Program-made: the position numbers and the translations under genes
Notes under the pieces: generated by a model
Told to the model about the DNA's origin: nothing
What the model saw: the letters and a program-made list of their open reading frames with translations, nothing else
Database searches by the model: none
Shown: positions 46,790 through 60,800 of the stretch, piece after piece
Layout of the letters: each line of letters starts with the position of its first letter
Position numbering within the stretch: the stretch's first letter is position 1
DNA from: Cyprinodon diabolis
Lineage: Eukaryota; Chordata; Actinopteri; Cyprinodontiformes; Cyprinodontidae
Length of the DNA: 64,000 bases
Reading direction: 5' to 3'
Assembly: GCA_030533445.1 (NCBI GenBank)
Contig: CM060081.1
Coordinates: forward strand, 37,807,611-37,871,610

Positions 46790-48567
46790 TATGTATGAGT
46801 AGAAATGTGTATCATCTCATACAGATCTGATCAAGTGAAGCCTTATTTTGAGGAAAACTTAATTAAATTAAGTTTCAACGTAAATATTGGTCAGATAAGA
46901 CAACCACCCGCTCCCTCCCTCCACCTCCCCAGTTCTGCTACTGAAAAAAGAACAGCAGGAATCTGCCACCACTATTTTTGACTGCAGGGATGATGTTCTT
47001 GAGGTGATTTTTTTTTTTTTTTTAGAGATTTGTGCCACATTCAAGTTGGATGTGCCGATTTAACTTACCATGGACAAATTACGCTTCATGAGAAACTCCC
47101 TAACTTTAAAGACTCTGACAGACTCATTCATGAGGCAGCTTTAAACCCTGCCCCCTGTTTACCACTATGTACTCCCGGATCTTTGGAAAGTAGTTTTTTG
47201 TGAGTTATTGTAGCATCCCTCTGAACTGCAATGAAGGTCAAACAGAAGTATACAGTACAACCATTTTTACATAATCTTAGTATTCTTAGCATAACATAGT
47301 TTATTCAAAGTTGACACATTAAACAATAACCTACTGATGACATCTGTGGCAGGAGAGTATAGGCAGTCCAGCAGCTAAACCCTTTTTAACCTGTTTACTA
47401 AAAAGTATCGCTATGGGTATCGATATAAGCGGTACTTGATCAGCTTTTACTTGGTATCGGATCAATATCAAAACAAACATTAATGCACACATCTAGTGCA
47501 GATCAAGTGCAGTGATGCTAGTCTTTGCACTCTTGCAAAGCACATTCATATTCCAGGGCTTGGTCCAGTTGGGAAGTTACAATTAGGAATATTGAAATAT
47601 TGTACATTTAATTGACAGAGTTACTGATGAGGATTCAAATGGCAGCCTCCATGCAAAGCATGGAAGGATAACAAAATAATTTTTACTTGTATAGGCATGC
47701 AGAAAAGGACTAGTGACAACACTTCAAATACACCATTTTAGTGTTAGTACTAAGTAGTATGTACATGGTTTTTATTGGAATGAGGTTAGAAAACATCCAT
47801 TAGAGCTTTGAATCCAATTTTCCATGAAAAAGATATCTGGGCCTTAAGTTGGCTTGTAAATCCTGCTGCTGGCTGATCTCAGAAATCCTGTGCTATCTCT
47901 AGATTGCTGTCCTCACCCTTGAGGCTGGCTTGCCCCTGACCATTTTGCAGTTTGACCACCTCTCTTGGAGGGCCAATGGCATGATCCTGTTGGGGTTGTT
48001 ACATTGGTCTTTCCACAGGGCCCACAGTGAAGAATAAAAGTTGCCTTGATCCAGTCTTTAAGTGATTTGCTAAAGAGTCTAAACTTTTCCAAAGCTTCCA
48101 TTAATGTTTTAGTATTATGTACCAATCTTGGCATTATTGTTCATTGAGAAGACCCATCTATGTGAAAGCTGAAGCTTCCTGACTGTCTTCAATGTTGCGT
48201 CCTCACAATGCCATCTACATGTAAAGTCAACCAATGCCCCCCAACCCCCAAACATACTCTTACACACATTTGTTTTAAAACTATAGCCGCTTAGTTAACT
48301 TGAAATGGGGTTATGACTTTCTTTGGCTGTTGAGGTGGCTAGTTTGGCCAGCAGGCCCCAAGACTGTCACATGCCTTAAATAAAAAGCTGAGACATAAAA
48401 CATAGGAATACTGTGATGTATGTACATAATTTTTTTTAAAATGCTATGCTGAATCGATTTCTATTTATTTTAAATTATTCGAAGTGAAGGGTGTTATTAA
48501 AATCTCTTTCCTAACCATTTTTTGACATATTTACTATGTTAATAATTGATGTTTAATTTTCCCACAG
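46790..48567. other. Non-coding stretch between LINE and acidic gene exon
   Basis: Contains a T run near 47,010 and, at 47,400-47,480, GTATCGCTATGGGTATCGAT and TGGTATCGGATCAATATC, which resemble a decayed hAT-type end. No exon is recognised up to the acceptor CCCACAG at 48567. Confidence 0.4.
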
Positions 48568-48840
48568 TGATGTCGGCTACAATATCTCACCAACCACCCA
48601 AAGAAGACGAAGAGGAGGACGATGAAGAGCAAGGGGAAGGGTTTACATTTGATGACAGCACAGATGAGGAAAAAACCCAGCAAGATAGTAAAGACATCAC
48701 CTCAGAAAGTATTACTCCTGTCCATGTGTCAAAAGATGACTACAATGGGGCATCAGATGTAGCTGCAGACGGCACACAGCTTATTAAATTTACACCTTCT
48801 GCTGAACCAGAGTGCATTGTGGCTTCAAATCCCACCACAG
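48568..48840 (+). CDS. Acidic gene exon 1 of 3
   Basis: 273 bases, phase 1 to 1, acceptor CCCACAG and donor CACAG|GTAACT. Begins (after a split codon) MSATISHQPPKEDEEEDDEE and includes ADGTQLIKFTPSAEPECIVA. The first ATG here could in principle be a start codon, but a clean acceptor just before it favours an internal exon. Confidence 0.65.
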
Positions 48841-51800
48841 GTAACTAAAATTTAGGAAGACTGTTGTATTGAAACTTAAGCTAAATAAATCTAACCAATT
48901 CGTCAAAGAAAGTGTTTAACATTTGGTTTGTAGTAGTAGCAGTGGTTATACATCTTTTTTAATGTGGTTCATCTAAAAGTTAGATTGTGACCCCACACTA
49001 GTAGCTGATAATGCATGCTGCATTCTTGTTCAGATGTATTACAAGTACATATGGAAAGTTTATATACATTCTCAATGTTTCTACTCACAAAAGAAGTGAT
49101 TAGCATGTAGACATAAACTAAAAATAAAATGTTTTAGGATGACAAAAGTTCCCTAATAATTTTCCAAAGAACTTTCTAAGATTAGTTTATTTGATCGAAA
49201 AAAAAATTTGCATTGCAAAATTGTTTGTGAGCAGCCTTTGAGCTTTTATTTCAAAGGAGGTAAGGTATTTCTTTCTATAAAAAAAAAAAAACATAAAAAA
49301 AAAACAAAAAAAAAACAGAACAAAAACCCATAATTAGCTATTTATAGATAGTACTGGTAAAACATGTCAGCGATGTCAGTTTTTGCTGTTTTCAAGGCAT
49401 TGTGTTTATGTGTAGCACATTTTTCTAGATCGATCTGTCAGCCCCATTTTCAGTTCAGTCCAGTTCGATTTGATCTGTTTAATTAAAAAGTGCCAATTCA
49501 AAACGCTTGTCAGATGAGGCTCTATACAGAGAAAATACAGTAAGACATTGTCACCAATTTATACATCCCATTCTGACATTTCCTACTTATTTTAACTATT
49601 TAAAGCTCCTCGTCTTAAGTTTTTGCTTATAACCAAGATGGCCCATTATGAAGGAAATCTAAAGCAAGTCAAGCTTTAAAAACAAGAAATAATGACATTG
49701 CTAAAAGTTCTTGATCCATTTCTTCCCCAAGAATTTTAATTCTCCTCTATACAGAGACGTATTAATTTATTCATCCATTTCTTTGTTTATGCATTGTTTA
49801 TCTTTTAGCCGTCTGTTTGCTTTGTAAAATTGTACAAAGCCCCATGTTTTCAAAATGATACTCATACACTGAACTATGTTCTGTGTACTCTAAGATTTCG
49901 AGTGCATTCTAATCCATTTATTCCAATACAACAGAAAACCCTCTGAGATCTTCACAGGCTCTGACCATAAGAGTGTTGTGAAACATGTCTGCATTCACTT
50001 CAATTAAAATATCACTTTACCCGTGTTATTATATGCAAGGTTAAACAATTTTTCTCTCTTTTTATGACCTCAATCAGAATAAAAAATGTAAAATTATATT
50101 ATTATTTAATATGTTCTGATATTTTTTAAATACATTACCTCTAGATCTCAGTTGAAAATTATAAGGTGTAAGAGAAACTGGTGAAAATTTTAAGTTTATG
50201 AAAACTTCCATAAAGTTGGGAAAATATATATATATATATAAATTTTTTTTACTGGCTTCATTTGACAAAATGACCACCTGTTTTTGCTAAAAAAGATTAT
50301 TGAAAATATATGTGAAGTTGGGGGGAAAATGCAATGTTGCTAATTAAACATCATCTAGTTGTCAGCAGTTTATATCATTCTGAGACATGTAGAGATGCTG
50401 TAATTAGCCAAATGCCACAAGCTTTTTTCTCTCAACTTTTACAAACATGACAACCTATATCTAAACACCAGTTGAACTTTGATTGCACAATGCTGCTCAA
50501 AAATGTAGTAATTATACTTTTTATGTTATGATAAGTTTTTAGCTCTGCTGAATCAATTTTATGTGTTTTTAAGATTCACTTAATTGGATTTGATTGTTGC
50601 TCGAGGCAGACAGCCTTAAAGAGACAGCCTTAAAGAGACAAGCCAAGTTTCCCCTTAATTGGATGAAGTTATGTATAAGTATGATATATTTACCACATAG
50701 AGAATGGTGCCAAACAGGTGCTGCTAATTAAACGGCTAGATAAAGCAGAAGATTTAGGTCTTGAAGAGGTTCTGTTGGACATAACGAAGCGATTAGGGCT
50801 TAATTAAAATGCTTTTCTACCACATCTATGTGTGGTAATCCGTTAAGTGGGCCGCTGAGGTGCACTGCAATGATAATAATGTGATACTGAGGTCTGTTAT
50901 ACAGCTCAGGGATGAAAGCGGCTTGGATACAGTTCACTACCTCATCACATGACATGAGCCTACTTTATTAGATACAGCTGAAATGGATGAGAGCATTTGT
51001 AGAACAAAACCTTTTTTTGTTCAATGTGTGCAATAGGAGTGCTCAACAACTAGACCGAGTCAGGGTCTAATGCAGTGGCTGCAAAAATAATTCTTACTTT
51101 GAAATGCTTACTGACTATTTTTTTGGATTTCATTTTCACTACAAGGGTTTCTTTGGCTGAAGAGCAATCATATATACTGCACTTTGACCTGAAATTATTT
51201 GGTTTTATCACAGTAATTAAGAAACACTATCATATAATCTGTTTTTAGTTGGAAAATAAGGGCCCTACTTTTAACTTGTAGTGCATAACTTGTTTCAGCT
51301 ATTCTTTTTTCTTTTTTTTTTTACAGATGTTCCAGCTGCTGAGTCACAAAATGAGTAAGTTGCCTTTGACTCTAATTGCATTATGAAGAAAACAACAGAA
51401 GGGTGGTGCATAAAACCTCAGCTCATACTACAGCACACCAGCACTCATGTCAGTATTCTAGAGCTAATGTCATGTTTGCTCTCCATCTAAACATCCCACA
51501 GTGGGTGGAAAACACAGTGATGTTATGTTACAGTATTTATCTTCCAGATGGCTTGTCATGTATAAAGTAATGCTGTAATGGAGTTCTTTTGGAAAATCCC
51601 TGGATTGCATGACTGATGAGGTTGCACTTGGCATTAAAGTTAAATTTGATGCATTTTTACAAAGCAGAGAAGTCAGTGAGTTCAACTGTGCTTTCTTTCT
51701 TGGCCACATAGCAAAATCTATGTTGGTGAGCTCATCAACTGCAGATAGACTCCTATGTTTCAAAACAACAGATCCTACATAATTAAAACCATAAGTCTAG

Positions 51801-54800
51801 CCCAGAGTAGGGGTGTAAATAATAATCGTTTTGTATCGATGCATCGATCCAAAAGCCGACGATCCGATGCATCGACACGTCCGCAAGATAATCGATTCAT
51901 GCTTTTTTTTTTCCTCCTGTCTATTTTAATCCATTTGCTCCTGGGCGTAATTCTCCTCCCGTGCTGCGGTGCCGCTAAACCTATTTTGCCCTCCTACCTC
52001 GCTTCCTGGTTATACTCTTACAGCAGTGTGTTGCAGTAAGCTTGACACAGACATTTTAAAATTATGCTCAGTATTGAAGTGTGGTCTGAGCTACACACTG
52101 TGGGTCTAGATACGGCCGAGGCGGTGAGGAAGTGGGGGCGAGTTTAGTCCGACGACGGAGGGACATGAGGGCCAAAAAGAGCGGAGATCCAGCTGGAAAA
52201 AGGGTCCCAGCGTTCTCGTGCACCTCGCTCTTCTAGCGGGTCAAACTTCACGAGTTGTTTTCCGCAATTTCGGTCATAAAAACAAAACAAGCCGGCCTCC
52301 TGTCTGCTGCACTGTTTGCGGTCAGCTACAATCTGGGAGAGGAGCAGCGGAGCGTCTCTCAAGGGGGCGGTGACGTCGACACTCTGGAGCCTTCTTCTTC
52401 TTCTTTTTTTTAATGGCAGTTGGCAAACAACTTATAGGTGCATTACCGCCACCTTCCAGAATGGAGTATGGACCAGACAAACTATTATATTCTCCCTAAT
52501 ATACCCGTTCTTCTTAGAAAATTAAAAATACTCCCAAAAACTACATCCCCAGATGACCTTTGAAACAATTCCCTTATATCTAGTTTATTTTTATTCCTGT
52601 CTAACTCTCTACGCAACATCTCTATTTCCTGAGTACATTTATTACATTCTATAAAAATATGTTGGACAGTTTCTCTGGAGCCGAGGTATTGCATTGAACT
52701 CATTACACTGATATTGTGCAGTATTTTTGCAGTATTTTCTGATGCAACTTTTCTACTTCTGTTATTTGCTGTTGTTTCTAAAGAAAATGCATAATGATAT
52801 TACAGCTTTCATTGATTTATTTCAAACTTGAAACTTTGTTTAGCCTGTAAGGTGTAAAAAAATAATAATAATAATAAAAAAAAAATTTAACCGATTAATC
52901 GAATCGAATCGAATCGTGGTGTATTCTTGAGTATAGAAAATAATCGAATCGTTGGGTAAGGAAATCGATACTGAATCGAATCGCCATGATGGATGTGATT
53001 TACACCCCTAGCCTAGAGCGTAAAAAAACCCCCAAAACAAAACAAAAAAACAATATGCCACCGCTCTTCATACATTGTCAGAACACTATTTCATCATTCT
53101 GTTAGCTAGTGAAACCTTCAAAAACCTGTAAAGCCACTATACAGTCTTCTTTTATGGAAGCAACCCCAACCACCTTCGGCATGGAAAAAAAATTGATTTA
53201 ACATTTGATGCACGTCTAAAAGTAGCCTTATTGTTTTTTGCAGGTATTGGAGTTATTGCTGATGGAACTGATGACCCTGCAACCACAAAAGTCTGGGTTG
53301 CAGTAATTCATTTAAACTATTGCAGTTGATGCCCTTCCTAAAAGCAAAACATAACCACAGAGCAGGCAGAGGAACCAGTGTCGACTGATAATAAGGCAGC
53401 AGCAGTAAGATTAAGTAGAACAGACTAGTGAATGAATATCATTAGAGTCTTTACACACAGAATCATTCATCAAAATTATACAGGCCAGTCAGATCTGTAA
53501 ATTTCCAAATTTTCTTATTTCATAAAAGTTTTCTGGCAAACAAAATAATACGCTGGCATTTCATTAATGCATTGAAAAGGGGTGTTGATTGATTTATGTA
53601 AAAAAAAAAAAAAAAAGGTTTTATGTCAGATTACATTTTTGGGCAGTAAACTGAATTACTTGTTCAGAGATAGATAGAAGAATGAGAATTTCTGGTTCCT
53701 TATTAACTTACAGATTTTTTCAGTTTTTTATTTATTGTAGCACATGAATGTTTCAAATCATCAAACCAATGTGGAACACATGCAGAGATAACCAGTGGGA
53801 ATACAAAATGTAGTTGCCAATGATGATTTCATTTATTAGGAAAATAAGCTCTCCTCACCAGGCAGGTCCTAACCGAAAAAGAAAATTACCCCCAAACCTA
53901 CATTGCTTTACTTTGGCAACAATATCTACATTGAACCATTTACGATAAATGGTAATTAAAGTTTTTCCTGGCTGTGGGGGAATTCTTTTCCATCTTTCTT
54001 TCTAGTATGGTCTTTATTCATCCAAATTGGATGTATTATGAGCAGATCTGACCTTTTTTGGGTCACAAACTGATTTTATTCTGACTATGAATAGGACCCT
54101 TTAAAATAATATTTTTATTATTATTTTTTTACTGTGCCTCTGATACATTTTCAGTAACCTTTGTGTCCTTCAATATTAAGTCATGAAATGGTGGACAACT
54201 ATTCTTCCATAGGACATAAGGCTTTCATGAAGTAATTTTTGTTGACTGGCCAGTGGAAGGGTTCACCACTGTGTTATGTCGTCACCATTTCTGGATAATT
54301 GCTTTGATTTTAAATTCTTAGTGTCCCAAAGGCTTTATAAATGTTTTCACAAACCTTCCCAGACTGATAAATGTCACTGACTTTCCGTCTTATCTGCTTT
54401 TTGATTTTCATGGATCAGAGCTTGATAAGCAGCTTTTACTGATCGTTAAACCTTACTGATGTCACCAGGCTGGTTCTCGGTGTGGCTGCTGAGTCAGCTA
54501 AAAAAAAAAAAGAAATGTAGTTGGTTACGGTTAATCAAAAATTTATTATATTTTTTCATGAAAAGTTACATTGGTTTGTATTGTTTTTTTATTAATAAAT
54601 AAAATCCTTACAAAAACAGTAGCAATTATGCAGGTGATCTGTTTCTGACTTTTAACTTTTTTTAAAATCTAAAATATTTAAGAGTGACTGAAAAAGAAAA
54701 AGAAAAAAAAGGAATATTATGCTATTACTCTTTGCTTTGGTTTGCAGTTTAAGAGTTGAATAAGGTTCAGGACTTTGCTTTTTCTTTTTTTTATTAATGT

Positions 54801-57800
54801 TCTTTGGTTTTTCTAATAAAGAGAAAAAGGGAAACATTGGAACCTCAAAGAAAATAGAAATTTTGCACCAGTCAAAGAAATAAGCCCTGAATAGTACATA
54901 ATATACCTTTTTGTTCCTTTTGATTAGCTACCTGGACACTATTTGGCATTTCAGGGTAAAACATTGTTGTAAGTATCTTTGTAGTATCTTCATGTAAATT
55001 TATTTTATGTAAGAATTTTGTTTACAACTGGGCTGCTCATGGACTAAATAGATATGCTAGTTCTGCAGTCCATCTTTTGATAATACATTATTTAAGACCC
55101 TTTTACATCAGTTTTTTCCCCCCAAAAATGACCAACATTTTCTTTTTTTCAGTTTATATGTAAAAGAAGTGTCCAGAGATTTTTTCAACTGAGGGATTAT
55201 AATATAAACTCTTTTGAAAACTTTATAAAATGCATCAAATTTTAATGTTGCATTTATATATTTCAGCCTTTGAATTGAGAACATTTTATTACTGCTGTAT
55301 ACTGAAGTCTTGACGGTGATGTGCAAGCTGGTTATAAATTGGAACATTCTGTTTTGGAGGAACAGTTTCCATTTAGAGTTCTACTTGTCAGAGCTTTGAG
55401 TCATATGAATAAAAATCCATCAGTTTTTATCATATTTAGGTCATTAAAGATCGATTAAAAGCCCACACAAAGTGCAAAACTCACAAGTTCCAAACAGTGT
55501 CTTTGGCTGATTAGAACTCCTTTTGATGGTTGACAGTACTGTATGAGTGACGGTTCCGTCGGCCTCCTGTGAGCGCTGCTTCAAGGTGTACTTTGCTGTG
55601 TAATTCAAAGCACATTTCTAACTGTCTCCAGACTGAGGGAAGGTCTAATCAGCCCTTTTAGTGAAAACACCTGCAGTACCATTAAGAGGCAGATATGCCT
55701 AAATCTGAGGCGATAAAACAGAAACTAACTGCAGCACACTGCTGCTCCATTGCTGAATTTCTGATGGTTTCAATAATATGAAATCCCATGTTACCCAGAA
55801 ACTCATAAAATCACAGCCACTAAATCTGTCTAGTTATTTTGAAAACTCGAAGCAGAAAACAAGATTATGTCAATATTTTACAACTGAATAAAATGAGATC
55901 AAGTTTTTTATATTTGCCCTAAAAAAATGTCAAAAAATTGAGAGTATAAATTTACTTTTATCTCTATATCCATCATTCAAAATGCAATAATATTTCTCTA
56001 TTTTTTCCATTGTTTATATTACAACAATGTGACCAAAAAACATCAAGACATTTGATTAGGATTCTATGTTTTAGACCAAGAAAAAGCAGTGCATAACTGT
56101 GCACTGGAGGGAAATGTGTTACTTGTTTCTGATTATCTTTTTACAAATAGATATCTGGGTAGTGCAGCATGCATGTATGCTTGAGTCAGTAGTTTGCATA
56201 ACCATATTTGGATGCAATCACAGCCTTAAGTCTTATGTGGTCTCTGCAATATCTTTGCACATCTGTAATTACACTTTTGAAAGCTGAAACGTCAACTCAG
56301 CGGCCCTTTTAATACATGTATGCATTTAAACCCTCTAAATTTGTGTTTTATATTCAACAGTGCTGTGAGGTTAACTTAAAGTGCTGTTGACTCTTCAAAG
56401 TTTATACTAATATTTAGGGCTGAAACAATTAATTGGATTAATCGTGATTAATCGATTATTGACATAATCATCAACTAATTTATTAATTGATTAATCGTTA
56501 ACTGGAGTATAGAGACTGTAATACATGCCTTTAGCTGACAGAATATACAGAAAAATATACAAATAGTTTGCATTTAAGACAAAAAAAAACTAAGCTTTTT
56601 GTCTGTCAATATGCTGTATCCAGAACTCCTTAAGTGGAAAAGTTTTTGTTTCACCTGGTTTAATTTAATAAAATAATCCTCTTTAAGGAACGTTTGGCTA
56701 TCAGATTATTAATGGATTAATCAAAAAAGTAATCAACAGCTTAATCAATTTGCACAAAAAAAATGTTAGTTGCAGCAATATTAATATTTATACTTACTAT
56801 ATTCATATAAGGTTTTTGTATGTATAAGACTGGGTGGACCTGTGAAAAAATGCCCCTCTAACAAATTTTAAAGTACTCCTGACCTGATATCTATAGACTA
56901 ATTTTACTCATTCTAGTTTAAAAACACCTGAAACAGAATTAAAATGACAGATGTTGGAGTAAGGTGGCTGGAATAGAAATGGGAAAAAAAGAATAAAAGG
57001 AATGTACTATTGACAATTATACACTGCCCTTTCTTATTTTATACAAAACAAACACATAAAATACACAGGTTTATTATAATGCAACAACGTGTGAAGAAAT
57101 CTCCAAGGAGTTTCAATATTAATGAAAGGCAATGCCATGCGTATCTTTATCGATTTAATCACTGTAAATTTTTATTAGCACGTATTCAAGTTGTACTGAA
57201 AAATCCATTGCATTTTCAAGTTCTGTTCGGGTTCTGTCAAGTTCTGTCTTGGCCAAAGTTTTTTTCTGGTATTTTATTATTTAAATAAGTTTTGAAGCTT
57301 AGTAATTAAAAAAACATTTTTCAATAAATTATTATCTTTTTTTGTGCTTTAAATGGCTTTTTCTCTAAAGTATGCAACCTTATTTACCTCGTATTGCTAA
57401 AAAAAATTATATAACTCTACTTAAATGATCTCACATAAGACACTGTTTAACTTCACCCTGGTGTAAAAAAAAAAAAAAAAAAAACTCCCTTTAAAAATGC
57501 TGTTAGCTTTCAGGCTTAAAGGCGCAGTAAATGATCATGTGATAGTTTATTGATTGCTGAAAGGGAACACTCTTCTTACCTTTCTGACTCTGTTGGGAGA
57601 TCAGCAGTCAAAGTCACCTTCAGTACAGCAGCCCAGGAGCCGACTGACTGATGTACTCTTTCCAAAGGATCTTTTATCTTGAACCTAAGGAGCTTTTCTA
57701 TTTGGTTGCCCCAAGCAATTTAAATCATATCGCACACATAAAACAAAATTAAATTGCATGCAATAAGAATTCCAGCCATGTAGGTTCTTCTGTGCTTTGT

Positions 57801-60800
57801 TTCTAAGGATGTATGCGTATTTCTATCAAGCTAAAACAATGTGAGATTAAAATAAAGGTGAAAAAAAAACAATCATTATTGAAATGATTCCTGTACTGGT
57901 AGAATTTGATTTAAACAGGACCAGACACTAAAGTAGATTGTTTTATATTGGCCCCATGCTTGTCCTAAGAGGAAGCCTGCTTAAAAACCTCTACTCATAG
58001 CTGACCTGAGAGTTTAGGTTTCTGGGCTTTCCTGTGCTGAAAAGAGTGAGCTGTATTCATATACAGATGTTAACCTGAGTGACTGGATATTTCTGCTGAG
58101 CCCATATACAGATCTAAGAATGACTGTATATGTGTGTGTGTGTTTGTGCTTGTTATAAAGCCATGAGTTCTTGGTAATCTGTCAAACAAGGAGATTTCTG
58201 CTGAGCGCACTTTCCACTTTGGTTTGGCCTTTAAAAGGAGAGCCATCAATTGCACTTTCTGCAATCTAGGAGCTAAGTCTGTCTGCAACCTCCCCAGATC
58301 TGTCAGCAGTTTTTTACAAAAATACTTCCAAATTTTCTTTTTTCATCACAGAAATACAGGATTTTCTTCTGAATTTGCAACAGTAGCAGCTTCACCTGTC
58401 ACTTGTTAAGCTCAGGGAAGCTTTTAAAATCGTGACATTTGTGTGTGTATCAATGACTGATACCTTTGGCTGCACTTTGTTTATCCTCATCTGTAATTTT
58501 TTTTCTTCAGTTTTTAGTAAACATACTGAACACCACCCTGAACAATGAAAAGATGAAGACAAAAGAAACCGTGACAATCTGACACAACTGTATCTCGCTT
58601 TCATAGATTTGACCTTGACGAGCAGATAGCTTAAAGGTTTATCCAGGCGCTATTCTTTGCTCTGGTAAAGAAACACAACTTACACCGGTACAGCTGTGTG
58701 CCCTGTGGTAATGGTTTAATAGGAAGAACTTGCAGATGTTTAGGGAAAATAAATTATAACCTAAGAACAAAAAAGCTCCAATATTGTCACAACAATGCTT
58801 TAGCAGGTCTAAAGAACAGAGATTCCCTGGAAGGGGTGATAAGACAGGCAAACGCGTGAATGTGTTTGCAGAAGGAAATGGAAACAGATGGGAGTCGAAG
58901 ATCTGCATTATAACAACTTCAACTTAGGGCTGTGCTCTTCCCTGGGTTGTCATTTGCATTAAAAAATGATTTCCCTCCCTCTCTAGTAGAGCTACATGAC
59001 TCACTACATGTTAGCTCAGATAAGTTTTGAAGGCGTGCGCAAATGTACACTCGGATCGATGGCCATGCTGCTAAAATCGCTCAAACCTGATGTGAACGTG
59101 TGCAGTCGGCCATAGGAGCTGTGTATCTGCTTTGTTTTATTTTTCCACGCAGCCAGGTTTAATGACAGAAGATCAGTTTATCGTCAGACATGCATGGGGA
59201 AATAATTCTTTTCAGTGTTTATAAGGGCAAAGATGAGTCTTATCGTTTATATGAAGATGAATTTTTCAGCATGAGAAAAATACTGAATTCTCATTGGAAG
59301 CTTGACACAACTCCAATACTAAATGACGGCTATTACCATCTCTCATTTGATTTGCTTGCAGAGATTTACATCTTCTTGGTATGAGGAAATAGTAAACAGT
59401 CAGTCAGAACTGCTTTATTTCACAAAGAAGCCACTGATTTTCTGTGGGTCTTCATAACACAGTAATATTACGACAACATTTAAAAAGAAAAATCTGAATA
59501 TATACATACACAATCACTGTTTCCATTCCAGTTTTTTGTTAAATCCAGTTACAAGCACATATGATTCTACTTAATGAGTACTAACTGTTTGATCTTTTGA
59601 ACAAAACAGAAAGATGATTTGCCAAAAATTTGGGACTGAAAATATCTCAAATAACACTAATTACCATCATTGTTTTATATTAGTGGCCTAAAGAGATACT
59701 ATTTCACTGGAAAATAATGCAACACAATCCCCTTCCAATGCATTTGACAGCATACAAACGCAGTGAATTCCACAAACTTTATTTTTATTAGAAAACGTTC
59801 TGTAGCAGGAGTACCCTGAAACATCAAGTATTATTTCATTCAGCAAACAGTTACAAAATTAGATATTACAGCCCTGATCAATTATCCAATAATACTGCAG
59901 TTGATATTGCACTATGTTCTTTCTGCACTGTATGATTAATTTTGTTAATATTTATTGGATCTTTGTGGGCTCTTATAGAGGATAGACAAGTTAATCTTTA
60001 CATATAGCAAAAGAAAAAGAAAATAACTAAATAGTAATATCATGTCAAAGGTAACAAAACCTGTACTAATGCAGTTAAAACAGCATAAGGATGCTGATGA
60101 AGATTCTCAGTCATTCAGGTCATAGTCATTCCGTAAAAGTAAAAAAAAAATCCACTGGACGGGGTCCAAGATTTGAAGACGTTTAGCCACCTCTCCAGGA
60201 GTCAGACATTTGAATTGAGAAAGCTTCCTGGAGAGGTGGCGAAACATCTTCAAATCTTGGAAACCAAGTCCAGTGGATTTTTTAGAACTTTTACAGACTG
60301 CATAAGGATAGGGTAAGGTATTTTTGATTTTTGAAAATTATTTTCCTTTCTAATTTTATTAATGAGTCATGGAATAGAGTGAGTGAGTGAGTGGTGGCCT
60401 AGTGGTTAAGGCATTGCGCTTGGGTCCCAGAGGTTCTGAGTTCAAGCCCCACTCCCACAGACTGTCACCCTGGGTCCCTCAGCAAGACCCTTAACCCCAC
60501 ACTGCTCCCCGGGAGCCCCACAATGGCAGCCCACTGCTCCCCAAAGAGATGGGTTAAATGCAGAGAATTAATTTTGTTGCTTTGTACTTCTGACAGTGTA
60601 ATGACAATAAAGTTAAATTCTTTCTTCTATTCATGAAAAAATAATTTGTCTGACCTTTAGTAAATCCTTCCAGAAACAGGATAAAATATGACAATTACTT
60701 TTGTGAATTTGTAAAAATGTGGGCAGTACTTAAAAACATAAACAAGATAAACCAAACAAAGTTAAAATATTTTCAGGATTCATCCAGAGTAAAAGTAATG

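Noticed and set aside
52881..52985. CRISPR-like or satellite repeat from GAATC words
   Set aside because: The short direct repeats are the subterminal repeats of the hAT-like element and have no spacer structure.
60391..60470. tRNA gene
   Set aside because: The A and B boxes are tRNA-like, but the body and the AATAAAGTTAAATTC tail show a SINE; no complete cloverleaf follows.
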